Shown piece after piece: positions 39,401 to 48,812 of a stretch of 64,000 bases of DNA. The DNA comes from Nitratireductor thuwali (GTDB lineage: Bacteria; Pseudomonadota; Alphaproteobacteria; Rhizobiales; Rhizobiaceae): positions 3,966,001-4,030,000 of the forward strand of contig NZ_CP030941.1 in assembly GCF_036621415.1 (NCBI RefSeq), written 5' to 3'. A program made the translations under genes and the position numbers. The first letter of the stretch is position 1. Every line of letters starts with the position of its first letter. Below the pieces are notes generated by a model that saw only the letters and a list, made by a program, of their open reading frames with translations, was not told where the DNA came from and searched no databases.

Positions 39401-39769
39401 ATGATTCAGATGCAAACAAACCTCGACGTGGCGGATAATTCCGGCGCACGTCGTGTCATGTGCATCAAGGTGCTCGGCGGCTCGAAGCGGAAATATGCCT
39501 CCGTCGGCGACATCATCGTCGTTTCGGTGAAGGAAGCTATCCCGCGCGGCCGTGTCAAGAAGGGCGACGTGATGAAGGCGGTTGTGGTCCGCACAGCCAA
39601 GGACATTCGCCGGGCCGACGGCAGCGTTATCCGTTTTGACAACAATGCGGCCGTCCTCGTCGACAACAAGAAAGAGCCCGTGGGCACACGCATCTTCGGA
39701 CCGGTTCCGCGCGAACTTCGCGCCAAGAACCATATGAAGATCATCTCGCTCGCGCCGGAAGTGCTCTAA
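39401..39769 (+). CDS. rplN: 50S ribosomal protein L14
   Basis: This 122-aa protein forms bridge B8 and is the docking site of the silencing factor RsfS. It begins [21 protein letters not shown] and has the L14 signature around [20 protein letters not shown]. The frame extends upstream to 39341, but the family start and the invariant MIQ settle on 39401. Confidence 0.97.
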   Translation: MIQMQTNLDVADNSGARRVMCIKVLGGSKRKYASVGDIIVVSVKEAIPRGRVKKGDVMKAVVVRTAKDIRRADGSVIRFDNNAAVLVDNKKEPVGTRIFGPVPRELRAKNHMKIISLAPEVL

Positions 39770-39781
39770 GGAGGCCGGAAA

Positions 39782-40093
39782 ATGCAGAAGATCAAGAAAG
39801 GCGACAAAGTCGTCGTGCTCGCCGGCCGCGACAAGGGTCGTTCCGGTGAAGTCATCCAGGTGATGCCGAAGGAAGACAGGGCGCTGGTTCGCGGCGTCAA
39901 CGTCGTTCGCCGGCATCAGAAGCAGTCCGCGCAGGATGCAGGCGGCATCATTGCCAAGGAAGCGCCGATCCACCTGTCCAACCTCGCTCTGGCCGACCCC
40001 AAGGACGGCAAGCCGACGCGCGTCGGCTTCAAGATCGACGGCGACAAGAAGGTGCGCGTCGCGAAGCGCTCGGGAGAAACGATCGATGGCTAA
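39782..40093 (+). CDS. rplX: 50S ribosomal protein L24
   Basis: This 103-aa assembly initiator has a KOW domain. It begins [19 protein letters not shown], followed by the [12 protein letters not shown] block and the [19 protein letters not shown] segment. Its 3' end overlaps the rplE start by 8 bp. Confidence 0.96.
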   Translation: MQKIKKGDKVVVLAGRDKGRSGEVIQVMPKEDRALVRGVNVVRRHQKQSAQDAGGIIAKEAPIHLSNLALADPKDGKPTRVGFKIDGDKKVRVAKRSGETIDG

Positions 40094-40643
40094 CGCTAAG
40101 ATTCAGCCTCGCTTGAAGAAGAAGTACGACGAGGTCATCCGCAAGGAGCTCATCGAAGCCTTCAAGTATGAGAACGAGATGCAGGTCCCGCGCATCGACA
40201 AGATCGTCATCAATATGGGCGTGGGCGAAGCGACGGGCGATTCCAAGAAGCCGTCCATCGCCGCGGAAGACCTGGCGCTCATCGCCGGCCAGAAACCCGT
40301 CATCACCAAGGCCCGCAAGTCGATTGCCGGCTTCAAGGTGCGCGAGGAGATGCCGATCGGCGCGAAGGTCACGCTGCGCAAGGAGCGCATGTACGAATTC
40401 CTGGACCGCCTGGTCAACGTCGCGCTTCCGCGCGTTCGCGACTTCCGCGGCCTGAACCCAAAGAGCTTCGACGGCCGCGGCAACTTCGCCATGGGCGTGA
40501 AGGAGCACATCGTGTTCCCCGAGATCAACTACGACAGGGTCGACCAGATCTGGGGAATGGACATCATCGTCTGTACGACTGCGAAGACCGATGACGAAGC
40601 GCGCGCGCTTCTGAAGGCTTTCAACTTCCCGTTCCAGCAGTAA
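40086..40643 (+). CDS. rplE: 50S ribosomal protein L5
   Basis: This 185-aa protein forms part of the central protuberance and contacts 5S rRNA and P-site tRNA. It shows [15 protein letters not shown], the loop [23 protein letters not shown], and the C-terminal [20 protein letters not shown]. The reading frame continues upstream inside rplX; the ATG at 40086 ([16 protein letters not shown]) is the family start. Confidence 0.97.
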   Translation: MANAKIQPRLKKKYDEVIRKELIEAFKYENEMQVPRIDKIVINMGVGEATGDSKKPSIAAEDLALIAGQKPVITKARKSIAGFKVREEMPIGAKVTLRKERMYEFLDRLVNVALPRVRDFRGLNPKSFDGRGNFAMGVKEHIVFPEINYDRVDQIWGMDIIVCTTAKTDDEARALLKAFNFPFQQ

Positions 40644-40670
40644 CGGCAGGCGAGCAAAAGGAACTTTTCT

Positions 40671-40976
40671 ATGGCAAAAGTCAGCGCAGTCGAGAAGAAC
40701 AAGAAGCGCCGTCAACTGGTGGACCGCTATGCCGCCAAGCGTGCATCGCTCAAGGCCATCATCAAGGATCAGGACAAGCCGATCGAAGAGCGCTTCAAGG
40801 CGCAGCTTCAGCTGTCCGCGCTTCCGCGCAATTCCTCCAAGACCCGCATCCGCAACCGTTGCGATGTGACGGGCCGTCCGCGGGCCTATTACCGCAAGTT
40901 GAAGATGTCGCGCATCGCATTGCGCGAACTTGGCAATAGCGGGCTCATTCCGGGCCTGGTCAAGTCGAGCTGGTAA
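40671..40976 (+). CDS. rpsN: 30S ribosomal protein S14
   Basis: This 101-aa protein is the long, zinc-independent (C-minus) form: the region [20 protein letters not shown] has a single cysteine rather than a CxxC pair. The C-terminal [24 protein letters not shown] is the S14 signature. No second zinc-dependent copy is in the window. Confidence 0.97.
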   Translation: MAKVSAVEKNKKRRQLVDRYAAKRASLKAIIKDQDKPIEERFKAQLQLSALPRNSSKTRIRNRCDVTGRPRAYYRKLKMSRIALRELGNSGLIPGLVKSSW

Positions 40977-40988
40977 GGGAGCAAGAGT

Positions 40989-41387
40989 ATGTCTGTGAGC
41001 GATCCACTCGGCGATATGCTGACCCGCATCCGCAATGCCATCGGCCGCAAGAAGAACTCGGTCTCCACGCCGGCTTCCAAGCTGCGCGCCCGTGTGCTGG
41101 ACGTGTTGAAGGCTGAAGGCTACATCCGCGACTACAGCCAGGTCGACTACGACAATGGCAAGTCGGAGCTCGAGATCGAGCTGAAATACTACGAGGGCAC
41201 CCCGGTCATTCGCGAGATTGCACGGGTTTCCAAGCCGGGCCGCCGCGTCTATGTGTCGGTGAAATCGATCCCGCAGGTTGCGAACGGTCTCGGTGTGGCC
41301 ATCCTTTCGACGCCCAAGGGCGTGATGGCCGACCATGAAGCCCGTGAGCAGAATGTCGGCGGAGAGGTGCTCTGCCAGATCTTCTGA
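40989..41387 (+). CDS. rpsH: 30S ribosomal protein S8
   Basis: This 132-aa central-domain assembly protein is the translational repressor of the spc operon in E. coli. It begins [20 protein letters not shown], followed by the [22 protein letters not shown] block and the C-terminal [22 protein letters not shown]. Confidence 0.97.
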   Translation: MSVSDPLGDMLTRIRNAIGRKKNSVSTPASKLRARVLDVLKAEGYIRDYSQVDYDNGKSELEIELKYYEGTPVIREIARVSKPGRRVYVSVKSIPQVANGLGVAILSTPKGVMADHEAREQNVGGEVLCQIF

Positions 41388-41426
41388 TCCGGCGGAACCC
41401 AACAACGGAACAACGAGGACAAGAAC

Positions 41427-41960
41427 ATGTCTCGTATTGGCAAAAAGCCGGTCCCGGTGCCGCAGGGCGTCACAGCCAGCGTCGAGGGACAAACCGTGAC
41501 GGCCAAGGGCCCGAAGGGTGAACTGAAGTTCGTCGTCAACGACGAGGTTCTGGTCAAGATGGAAGACGGCGGCATCGCCGTCGATCCGCGCGACCAGTCC
41601 AAGGATGCGCGCTCCAAGTGGGGCATGTCCCGTACGCAGATCCAGAACATCGTTCAGGGCGTGTCGGGCGGCTTCGAAAAGCGCCTGGAGATCAACGGCG
41701 TCGGTTATCGCGCCGCGATGCAGGGCAAGCGGCTCCAGCTTTCGCTTGGCTACAGCCACGAGGTCCATTATGAGGCGCCCGAGGGCGTCACCATAACGGT
41801 GCCCAAGCCGACGGAAATCGTCGTCGCCGGCGTGGACAAGCAGGTGGTCGGCCAGGTCGCGGCGGAAATCCGCGAGTTTCGCTCTCCCGAGCCCTACAAG
41901 GGCAAGGGCGTAAAATACGCGGATGAGACGATCGTCCGCAAGGAAGGCAAGAAGAAGTAA
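41427..41960 (+). CDS. rplF: 50S ribosomal protein L6
   Basis: This 177-aa protein of two similar domains lies near the sarcin-ricin loop. It begins [20 protein letters not shown], and the C-terminal signature is [23 protein letters not shown]. The length is typical. rplR follows after 12 bp. Confidence 0.97.
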   Translation: MSRIGKKPVPVPQGVTASVEGQTVTAKGPKGELKFVVNDEVLVKMEDGGIAVDPRDQSKDARSKWGMSRTQIQNIVQGVSGGFEKRLEINGVGYRAAMQGKRLQLSLGYSHEVHYEAPEGVTITVPKPTEIVVAGVDKQVVGQVAAEIREFRSPEPYKGKGVKYADETIVRKEGKKK

Positions 41961-41972
41961 GGAACGCAGGCC

Positions 41973-42332
41973 ATGGTGTCGAAGGTATCCGTTAAGCGGC
42001 GCGCCGGGCGCGTTCGCCGGAAGTTGAAGGCGGTCGCCAACGGGCAGCCGCGGCTTTCGGTTCACCGCTCGTCCAAGAACATTTATGCCCAGGTCATCGA
42101 CGACGTGAAGGGACACACCCTTGCCGCCGCCTCGACCCTGGAAGGGGACCTGAAGGGCAAGTTGAAGTCGGGCGCCGACACGACGGCCGCGATTGAGATC
42201 GGCAAGCTGATCGCCGAGCGGGCCAAGAAGGCCGGCGTGGAAAATGTCGTGTTCGACCGCGGCCCCTATCTCTACCACGGCCGCATCAAGGCGCTGGCCG
42301 ACGCTGCCCGCGAGGGCGGCCTCAAGTTTTAA
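41973..42332 (+). CDS. rplR: 50S ribosomal protein L18
   Basis: This 119-aa 5S rRNA-binding protein has an Arg-rich N-terminus ([13 protein letters not shown]), the [18 protein letters not shown] strand, and the C-terminal [28 protein letters not shown], which is diagnostic. Confidence 0.97.
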   Translation: MVSKVSVKRRAGRVRRKLKAVANGQPRLSVHRSSKNIYAQVIDDVKGHTLAAASTLEGDLKGKLKSGADTTAAIEIGKLIAERAKKAGVENVVFDRGPYLYHGRIKALADAAREGGLKF

Positions 42333-42418
42333 CCGTCCGAGGCGCACCGTCCGCAGATGACGGGCGCCCGTGACATTTTTCCAACCCGTGCTTCCGGAAA
42401 AGAAAAAGGACAAGGATA

Positions 42419-42976
42419 ATGGCACAAGGCCGCAGGGACGATCGCCGCGAGCGCGAAGAGCGCGACAGCGAATTCGTCGATAAACTCGTTCACATCAACC
42501 GCGTCGCCAAGGTGGTCAAGGGTGGCCGCCGCTTCGGTTTCGCCGCGCTCGTCGTCGTCGGCGACCAGAAGGGCCGTGTCGGCTTCGGTCACGGCAAGGC
42601 GCGCGAAGTGCCGGAAGCCATCCGCAAGGCGACCGAGAGCGCCAAGCGCGATCTGATTTTCGTCCCGCTCCGTTCGGGCCGCACGCTGCACCACGACGTC
42701 GACGGCCGCCATGGCGCCGGCCGCGTCCATCTGCGCGCCGCCAAGGCCGGTACCGGCATCATCGCCGGCGGCCCGATGCGCGCCGTCTTCGAGACGCTGG
42801 GCGTCCATGACGTGGTCGCCAAGTCGCTCGGGTCTTCCAACCCGTACAACATGGTGCGCGCGACCTTCGATGCGCTGAAGAGCCAGAAGCATCCCAAGGA
42901 TGTGGCGGCCCAGCGCGGCATCAAGTATTCGACCCTCCAGGCGCGCCGCGGCACCGCCGCCGGCGGCGAGGAATAG
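42419..42976 (+). CDS. rpsE: 30S ribosomal protein S5
   Basis: This 185-aa protein influences decoding accuracy and lines the mRNA entry channel. It has an acidic/basic N-terminal tail ([16 protein letters not shown]), the S5 signature [41 protein letters not shown], and a C-terminal S5-type domain. The VKGGRR loop, the site of spectinomycin resistance changes in other species, looks wild type. Confidence 0.97.
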   Translation: MAQGRRDDRREREERDSEFVDKLVHINRVAKVVKGGRRFGFAALVVVGDQKGRVGFGHGKAREVPEAIRKATESAKRDLIFVPLRSGRTLHHDVDGRHGAGRVHLRAAKAGTGIIAGGPMRAVFETLGVHDVVAKSLGSSNPYNMVRATFDALKSQKHPKDVAAQRGIKYSTLQARRGTAAGGEE

Positions 42977-43034
42977 GCAGGGCGCGGTCCGGCGCTTCGC
43001 ATGAGGCGCTGGACCCAATCAAGGATTGACGGAC

Positions 43035-43235
43035 ATGGCTGAGAAGAAGAAGGGCAAGACGATCACCGTTGAGCAGATCGGCAGCCCCATTCGCCGCCCT
43101 AAGGAGCAGCGCGCCACGCTGGTCGGCCTGGGCTTGAACAAGATGCATCGCCGCTCGACGCTGGAGGATACTCCTTCCGTGCGCGGCATGGTCGCAACGG
43201 TGCAGCACCTCGTGCGCATCGTCGACGAAGCCTGA
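43035..43235 (+). CDS. rpmD: 50S ribosomal protein L30
   Basis: This 66-aa protein shows [31 protein letters not shown] sequence (residues about 8-34) and then [19 protein letters not shown]. The ATG at 43035 has AAGGA 9 bp upstream; the in-frame TTG at 43026 is less likely. Confidence 0.95.
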   Translation: MAEKKKGKTITVEQIGSPIRRPKEQRATLVGLGLNKMHRRSTLEDTPSVRGMVATVQHLVRIVDEA

Positions 43236-43255
43236 GAGATCGAGGAGCAGGATCG

Positions 43256-43726
43256 ATGAAACTCAACGAACTCAGGGATAATGAAGGCGCCACCCATTCG
43301 CGCAAGCGTCTGGGACGGGGCATCGGCTCGGGCACCGGCAAGACCGGCGGCCGCGGCGTCAAGGGCCAGAAATCGCGCTCGGGCGTGGCCATCAAGGGCT
43401 TCGAGGGCGGCCAGATGCCGCTCTACCGCCGCCTGCCCAAGCGCGGCTTCAAGAACATCTTCAGCAAGAACTTCAACGAGGTTCCGGTCAGCCGCATCCA
43501 GGCCGCGATCGACGCCAAGAAGCTCGACGCCGGCCAGACGATCGACGGCGCGGCGCTGGCCAAGGCCGGCGTCATCCGCCGCGTCAAGGACGGCGTGCGG
43601 GTGCTCGGCAATGGCGACATCTCGGCCAAGGTCGTTCTCGACGTGGCCGGCGCCACCAAGTCGGCCATCGAGAAGATCGAAAAGGCCGGCGGTTCGGTGA
43701 AGGTTGCCGAAAAGGCGGCTGAATAA
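43256..43726 (+). CDS. rplO: 50S ribosomal protein L15
   Basis: This 156-aa late-assembly protein has a Gly-rich N-terminal tail ([18 protein letters not shown]), then [20 protein letters not shown], and a C-terminal domain with [25 protein letters not shown] sequence. It is the last ribosomal gene before secY. A strong palindrome follows. Confidence 0.97.
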   Translation: MKLNELRDNEGATHSRKRLGRGIGSGTGKTGGRGVKGQKSRSGVAIKGFEGGQMPLYRRLPKRGFKNIFSKNFNEVPVSRIQAAIDAKKLDAGQTIDGAALAKAGVIRRVKDGVRVLGNGDISAKVVLDVAGATKSAIEKIEKAGGSVKVAEKAAE

Positions 43727-43733
43727 GCATTGA

Positions 43734-43762
43734 GCAAGCGGCGGATCCGATCCGCCGCTTGC
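43734..43762. repeat. 13-bp palindrome between rplO and secY without a T run
   Basis: GCAAGCGGCGGAT (43734-43746) and ATCCGCCGCTTGC (43750-43762) form a perfect stem with a CCG loop, 7 bp past the rplO stop. The rest of the 250-bp gap to secY shows nothing else I can assign. It may be a processing or partial attenuation signal that lowers secY-adk expression relative to the ribosomal genes. Confidence 0.75.
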
Positions 43763-43976
43763 AACCTCGTCCGCCCGGGCCTATCTCGGGTTGGCACAAT
43801 GTGCTGCCGGTTCTAGCGGTGCGGCGCATGATCCGCCCCATTGATCCGCCAAGGGGGGTGGGCGGTTCGGTGTTTTGATTGTTTCCTGGCCTCGATCCAC
43901 GGAATCGGTCGATAGGGGAACCGGCGTCCACATTCCTGTTCGCGCGGCTTGCGCGTGACCAAGCGGAGAACTTTTC

Positions 43977-45317
43977 ATGGCATCGGCAGCCGAACAACTT
44001 GCCTCCAATCTGAATTTTTCGGCCTTCGCCAAAGCGGAAGACCTGAAGAAGCGCATCTGGTTCACGCTGGGGGCGCTTCTCGTCTACCGGCTGGGCACCT
44101 ACATCCCGATGCCGGGCATCAATCCCGAGGCGTTCGCGCAGGCGTTCGAGCAGCAGTCCGGCGGCGTTCTCGGCGTCTTCAACATGTTTGCCGGCGGCGC
44201 GGTCGAGCGCATGGCGATCTTCGCCCTCGGCATCATGCCCTACATCTCCGCCTCGATCATCATGCAGCTGATGACCTCGGTCGTTCCCACTCTCGAGCAG
44301 CTCAAGAAGGAAGGCGAGCAGGGCCGCAAGGTCATCAACCAGTACACCCGCTACGGCACCGTGATCCTTGCCACCGTGCAGGCATACGGCATTGCCATAG
44401 GGCTGGAAAGCGGGGCGAACATCGTCACGGATCCGGGCTGGTTCTTCCGCATTTCCGCGGTCATCACCCTGGTGGGCGGAACCATGTTCCTGATGTGGCT
44501 GGGCGAGCAGATCACCGCGCGCGGCATCGGCAACGGCATTTCGCTGATCATTTTTTCGGGTATCGTCGCCGGCCTTCCGTCGGCAATCGGCGGCACGCTG
44601 GAACTGGGGCGCACGGGCGCCATGTCGACGGGCCTGATCCTTGCGATCATCGTGCTGGCCATCGTCGTCATCGGCATCATCGTGTTCTTCGAGCGCGCCC
44701 AGCGCAGGCTTTTGATCCAGTATCCCAAGCGCCAGGTCGGAAACCGCATGTTCCAGGGCGACACTTCGCACCTGCCGCTCAAGCTGAACACGGCCGGCGT
44801 CATTCCGCCGATCTTTGCTTCCTCGCTTCTGTTGCTGCCGACCACCGCCGCCGGCTTCTCCGATACGACGCAGCTTCCCGCCTGGGCCGGCACCGTGCTT
44901 GCAACGCTCGGCCACGGCCAGCCGCTCTACATGATCCTTTATGCCGTGCTGATCGCCTTCTTCGCGTTCTTCTATACGGCCATCGTCTTCAACCCGAAGG
45001 ACACGGCAGAGCAGCTCAAGAAGCATTCCGGCTTCATTCCCGGCTATCGCCCCGGCGAGCGGACGGCCGAGTATATCGACTATGTTCTGACCCGCATTAC
45101 GACGGTCGGCGCTCTCTACCTGGTTCTCGTCTGCCTTCTGCCGGAGTTCCTGATCGCCTCGACCGGCGTGCCCTTCTATCTGGGCGGCACGTCGCTGCTG
45201 ATCGTCGTCAGCGTGACGCTCGACACGGTGGCGCAGGTGCAGGGACATCTGATCGCGCATCAGTACGAGGGACTGATCAAGAAATCCAAGCTGCGTGGGG
45301 GTAAAAGAGGACGATGA
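43977..45317 (+). CDS. secY: Preprotein translocase subunit SecY
   Basis: This is a 446-aa, 10-span channel of the Sec translocon. It shows [20 protein letters not shown] in TM1, the SecY signature [25 protein letters not shown] segment (here [20 protein letters not shown]), [19 protein letters not shown] and the cytoplasmic loop [13 protein letters not shown]. The SecE partner is encoded at 5407. adk overlaps its stop (ATGA). Confidence 0.98.
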   Translation: MASAAEQLASNLNFSAFAKAEDLKKRIWFTLGALLVYRLGTYIPMPGINPEAFAQAFEQQSGGVLGVFNMFAGGAVERMAIFALGIMPYISASIIMQLMTSVVPTLEQLKKEGEQGRKVINQYTRYGTVILATVQAYGIAIGLESGANIVTDPGWFFRISAVITLVGGTMFLMWLGEQITARGIGNGISLIIFSGIVAGLPSAIGGTLELGRTGAMSTGLILAIIVLAIVVIGIIVFFERAQRRLLIQYPKRQVGNRMFQGDTSHLPLKLNTAGVIPPIFASSLLLLPTTAAGFSDTTQLPAWAGTVLATLGHGQPLYMILYAVLIAFFAFFYTAIVFNPKDTAEQLKKHSGFIPGYRPGERTAEYIDYVLTRITTVGALYLVLVCLLPEFLIASTGVPFYLGGTSLLIVVSVTLDTVAQVQGHLIAHQYEGLIKKSKLRGGKRGR

Positions 45318-45898
45318 GGCTTATACTTCTTGGGCCGCCGGGGGCGGGTAAGGGGACCCAGGCGCAGCGATTGGTGGACAGGCTTGGCGTTCCGCAGCTT
45401 TCCACCGGGGATATGCTGCGCGCGGCGGTAAAGGCTGAAACAGACGTCGGCAAGCGGGCCAAGGCCGTCATGGACGCCGGCGAATTGGTGTCCGACGCGA
45501 TCGTCAACGCCATCGTCGCGGAACGGATAGACCAGGAAGACTGCGCGGACGGCTTCATCCTCGACGGCTACCCGCGCACGCTTGCCCAGGCCGACGCGGT
45601 GGAGCAAATGCTCGCCGAGCGCGGATTGGCGCTCGATGCGGTGATCGAACTGGCTGTCGACGACAAGGCGCTGGTCGGCCGGATCGCCAAGCGTGCGGAT
45701 CAGGCGAGGGCGAACGGCGAGGCGGTCCGCAAGGACGACAACGCCGAGGTGTTCGACGAGCGCCTGCGCGAATATTACAAGAAGACCGCGCCACTCATCG
45801 GCTACTACCACGCCAAGGGCAAGCTGCGCTCGGTCGACGGCATGGCCGACATCGAGGATGTGACGCGGCAGATCGAACAGGTTCTGCAGTCGGTCTGA
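45314..45898 (+). CDS. adk: Adenylate kinase
   Basis: This 194-aa enzyme catalyses ATP + AMP = 2 ADP. The P-loop is [10 protein letters not shown] (7-16), the AMP-binding region contains [10 protein letters not shown], and the [13 protein letters not shown] motif is typical. The LID is short and lacks the four-cysteine zinc site, giving the short-form length seen in alphaproteobacteria. It is translationally coupled to secY. Confidence 0.97.
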   Translation: MRLILLGPPGAGKGTQAQRLVDRLGVPQLSTGDMLRAAVKAETDVGKRAKAVMDAGELVSDAIVNAIVAERIDQEDCADGFILDGYPRTLAQADAVEQMLAERGLALDAVIELAVDDKALVGRIAKRADQARANGEAVRKDDNAEVFDERLREYYKKTAPLIGYYHAKGKLRSVDGMADIEDVTRQIEQVLQSV

Positions 45899-46094
45899 CT
45901 GCATTTCAAAATGTCGCCCGGGGAGTTGACTTTTCCCGGCGATTCCGTCAAAGACAGGCCCAATTCGCTTGAATGTCAAAAGCGGTCGGTGCCGGTCTGA
46001 GAAATTCAGGGCTGGGATCGGGCGCTTTCGTCTTGTCCGGCCGATAGTTGAAAAGACCCGCCGGACAGGCGGCAGGAAACCAAGGAGAGCCGAC

Positions 46095-46463
46095 GTGGCC
46101 CGTATTGCTGGCGTCAACATTCCGACAAACAAGCGCGTGGTCATTGCGCTTCAGTATATTCACGGCATCGGGGAGAAGTTCGCCCAGAAGATCGTGGAGC
46201 AGGCCAACATTCCGGCCGAGCGGCGCGTAAGCGAGCTGACCGACGCCGAAGTGCTTCACATCCGCGAGGCGATCGACCGCGACTACCGGGTCGAAGGCGA
46301 TCTGCGCCGTGAGGTCTCGATGAACATCAAGCGTCTGATGGATCTCGGCTGCTACCGCGGCCTGCGCCATCGCCGCTCCCTGCCGGTTCGCGGCCAGCGC
46401 ACGCACACCAATGCGCGCACCCGCAAGGGCCCGGCCAAGCCGATCGCCGGCAAGAAGAAGTAA
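46095..46463 (+). CDS. rpsM: 30S ribosomal protein S13
   Basis: This 122-aa protein contacts P-site tRNA and forms bridge B1. It starts at GTG (46095) with AAGGAGAG upstream. The family N-terminus [18 protein letters not shown] and the C-terminal [26 protein letters not shown] settle the start. The longer upstream frame from 45969 is not supported. It is first in the alpha operon; no rpmJ lies between adk and rpsM. Confidence 0.97.
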   Translation: MARIAGVNIPTNKRVVIALQYIHGIGEKFAQKIVEQANIPAERRVSELTDAEVLHIREAIDRDYRVEGDLRREVSMNIKRLMDLGCYRGLRHRRSLPVRGQRTHTNARTRKGPAKPIAGKKK

Positions 46464-46465
46464 TT

Positions 46466-46556
46466 TGGTGGATGGTGAAGTGGTGAATGGTGAATGGCCG
46501 CCGGCCGCTATTTGCGGCTCCTAGCCATTCGCCATTTTACCATTCACAGTTCACCG
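46466..46556. repeat. Imperfect inverted repeat built of GTGAATGG units, between rpsM and rpsK
   Basis: Tandem GGTGAATGGTGAATGGC-like units (46474-46498) are mirrored by GCCATTCGCCATTTTACCATTCAC...TTCACC on the other side (46524-46555), with a GCCGC/GCGGC inner stem. It fills most of the 147-bp gap. The GTGAATGG iterations resemble dispersed intergenic repeats that I recall in Mesorhizobium-type genomes. Confidence 0.65.
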
Positions 46557-46610
46557 CAAGGTGGAGCCGCTGGCATTACGGCGGTGTAGAGATCGACTGA
46601 AAGGAACAAC

Positions 46611-47000
46611 ATGGCTAAGGAAGCCGCACGCGTTCGTCGCCGTGAGCGCAAGAACATCTCGTCGGGCGTTGCTCATGTGAGCTCGACGTTCAACAACACC
46701 ATGATCACCATCACCGACGCGCAGGGCAATGCGATTGCCTGGTCGTCGGCCGGCTCGCAGGGCTTCAAGGGCTCGCGCAAGTCGACGCCGTTCGCCGCCC
46801 AGGTCGCGGCCGAGGATTGCGCCCGCAAGGCCGCCGAACATGGCATGCGGACGCTCGAGGTCGAGGTGTCGGGGCCGGGTTCGGGCCGCGAGTCGGCGCT
46901 TCGCGCTCTGCAGGCCGCCGGTTTCACGATCACGTCGATCCGCGACGTGACGCCGATCCCGCACAATGGCTGCCGCCCGCGCAAGAAGCGCCGCGTCTAG
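46611..47000 (+). CDS. rpsK: 30S ribosomal protein S11
   Basis: This 129-aa platform protein is near the Shine-Dalgarno helix. It shows [43 protein letters not shown] and the C-terminal [17 protein letters not shown], which is diagnostic. Confidence 0.98.
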   Translation: MAKEAARVRRRERKNISSGVAHVSSTFNNTMITITDAQGNAIAWSSAGSQGFKGSRKSTPFAAQVAAEDCARKAAEHGMRTLEVEVSGPGSGRESALRALQAAGFTITSIRDVTPIPHNGCRPRKKRRV

Positions 47001-47105
47001 CATTATCACTTACCGCAAGAGCGGCGGATCGTCCGGCGCTCCTCTGCGGTTTTCCAGATCGCCCGCCACGAATGGATGGTGGCGGGGTAACGGAAGGAAA
47101 ACGGA

Positions 47106-48116
47106 ATGATCCAGAAAAACTGGCAAGAACTCATCAAGCCGAACAAGATCGAGTTCACGTCCAAAGGTAAGACCCAGACCACGCTCGTCGCCGAGCCGCT
47201 GGAGCGCGGCTTCGGCCTGACGCTCGGCAACGCGCTGCGCCGCGTGCTCCTGTCGTCGCTGCGCGGCGCCGCCGTGACCGCCGTGCAGATCGACGGCGTG
47301 CTGCACGAGTTCTCGTCGATCCCCGGCGTGCGTGAGGACGTGACCGACATCGTTCTCAACATCAAGGAAATCGCCATCGGCATGGAGGGCGACGGACCCA
47401 AGCGCATGGTCGTGCGCAAGCAGGGACCGGGCGCCGTGACCGCCGGCGACATCCAGACCGTCGGCGACGTCGAGATCCTGAACCCCGAGCATGTGATCTG
47501 CACCCTCGACGAGGGCGCCGAAATCCGCATGGAGTTCACCGTCGACACGGGCAAGGGCTATGTGCCGGCCGACCGCAACCGCGCCGAGGATGCGCCGATC
47601 GGCCTGATCCCGGTTGACAGCCTCTATTCGCCGGTCAAGAAGGTCTCCTACAAGGTCGAGAACACCCGCGAGGGCCAGGTTCTCGACTACGACAAGCTGA
47701 CCATGACGCTGGAGACCGACGGTTCGGTGACCGGTGAGGACGCGGTGGCTTTCGCTGCCCGCATCCTGCAGGATCAGCTTGGCCTGTTCGTGAATTTCGA
47801 GGAGCCGCAGAAGGAGCAGCCTGCCGAGCAGGTGACGGAGCTCGCCTTCAACCCGGCGCTTCTGAAAAAGGTCGACGAGCTGGAGCTTTCGGTCCGCTCG
47901 GCCAACTGCCTGAAGAACGACAACATCGTCTATATCGGCGACCTTATCCAGAAGACGGAAGCCGAGATGCTGCGGACGCCGAATTTCGGCCGCAAGTCGC
48001 TCAACGAAATCAAGGAAGTGCTGGCATCGATGGGGCTGCACCTCGGCATGGAAGTGCCGGATTGGCCGCCTGACAACATCGAAGAACTCGCCAAGCGCTA
48101 CGAAGATCAGTATTAG
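47106..48116 (+). CDS. rpoA: DNA-directed RNA polymerase subunit alpha
   Basis: This 336-aa assembly platform has an N-terminal dimerisation domain containing [21 protein letters not shown] (about residues 31-51) and a C-terminal DNA-binding domain (about 250-320) with [17 protein letters not shown] and [18 protein letters not shown], the UP-element contact region. The length is typical. rplQ follows after 51 bp. Confidence 0.98.
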   Translation: MIQKNWQELIKPNKIEFTSKGKTQTTLVAEPLERGFGLTLGNALRRVLLSSLRGAAVTAVQIDGVLHEFSSIPGVREDVTDIVLNIKEIAIGMEGDGPKRMVVRKQGPGAVTAGDIQTVGDVEILNPEHVICTLDEGAEIRMEFTVDTGKGYVPADRNRAEDAPIGLIPVDSLYSPVKKVSYKVENTREGQVLDYDKLTMTLETDGSVTGEDAVAFAARILQDQLGLFVNFEEPQKEQPAEQVTELAFNPALLKKVDELELSVRSANCLKNDNIVYIGDLIQKTEAEMLRTPNFGRKSLNEIKEVLASMGLHLGMEVPDWPPDNIEELAKRYEDQY

Positions 48117-48167
48117 AAGCCCGGGCGCGCCCGACAGGGCCACGAAGGGTATTGAAGGAGAATAGCC

Positions 48168-48599
48168 ATGCGCCACGGAAAATCCGGCCGCAAGCTGAAC
48201 CGCACTGCCAGCCACCGCAAGGCGATGTTCGCCAACATGGCGGCTTCTCTCATCGAGCATGAGCAGATCGTCACCACATTGCCGAAGGCGAAGGAAATTC
48301 GCCCCATCGTCGAGAAGCTGGTGACGCTCGGCAAGCGGGGCGACCTGCATGCCCGCCGCCAGGCCATCGCCGCGATCCGCGATGAGAACCTCGTGCGCCG
48401 CCTGTTCGACACCGTGGCCCCGCGCTATGCCTCGCGCAATGGCGGCTACCTGCGCATCATGAAGGCCGGCTTCCGCCACGGCGACAATGCGCCGATGGCC
48501 GTCATCGAGTTCGTCGAACGCGATGTTGCAGCCAAGGGCGCCGCCGACCGCGCGCGGGTCGAGGCCGAGACGGGCAATGAAGAGACCGAAGCGGCATAA
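48168..48599 (+). CDS. rplQ: 50S ribosomal protein L17
   Basis: This 143-aa protein lies at the tunnel exit. It shows [21 protein letters not shown], the [22 protein letters not shown] block and a C-terminal acidic tail. It is the last gene of the ribosomal super-cluster; a terminator follows. Confidence 0.97.
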   Translation: MRHGKSGRKLNRTASHRKAMFANMAASLIEHEQIVTTLPKAKEIRPIVEKLVTLGKRGDLHARRQAIAAIRDENLVRRLFDTVAPRYASRNGGYLRIMKAGFRHGDNAPMAVIEFVERDVAAKGAADRARVEAETGNEETEAA

Positions 48600-48623
48600 G
48601 ATCGCCGTCAGCGACACCGTCGA

Positions 48624-48653
48624 GAAGGGGCCCCAGCGGCCCCTTTTTCTTTT
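48624..48653 (+). terminator. Rho-independent terminator of the alpha operon
   Basis: AAGGGGCC (48625-48632) and GGCCCCTT (48638-48645) pair around a CCAGC loop and run into TTTTTCTTTT. It lies 25 bp past the rplQ stop. Confidence 0.93.
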
Positions 48654-48710
48654 GTGCCGCCCGGTTCGCAAAATCGGCTGGATTTGCGGTCTTTCAATGC
48701 GCACATTCTT

Positions 48711-48777
48711 TTGACACATGCACTCTTGAAACGTGACCTTTTGAAAGTGGCCTTTTGCAATATGGGGCATCTTGAAC
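48711..48777 (+). promoter_or_regulatory. Phased array of five TTGAAA-like hexamers upstream of degP
   Basis: TTGACA (48711), TTGAAA (48726), TTGAAA (48741), TTGCAA (48755) and TTGAAC (48772) occur at 14-17 bp spacing, mostly preceded by CTTT or CTCT and followed by an RTGG-like element. The array lies between the rplQ terminator and degP. It could be a multi-site operator or a degenerate tandem repeat. No clear -10 is placed 17 bp from TTGACA. Confidence 0.5.
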
Positions 48778-48812
48778 ATGGTGGGCGGATTCGGAGCGAG
48801 GAGAGGCGATCG

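Noticed and set aside
41400..41426. Missing gene between rpsH and rplF
   Set aside because: The spc operon order is complete for this group. The short gap is a normal leader with a ribosome-binding site.
46466..46556. CRISPR-like repeat array
   Set aside because: The units are about 8 bp, with no spacers of constant length and no cas genes.
48711..48739. Standard sigma-70 promoter using TTGACA at 48711
   Set aside because: The hexamer 17 bp downstream is TGACCT, which is not a credible -10. An RpoH-type pairing with CTTG at 48725 has wrong spacing.
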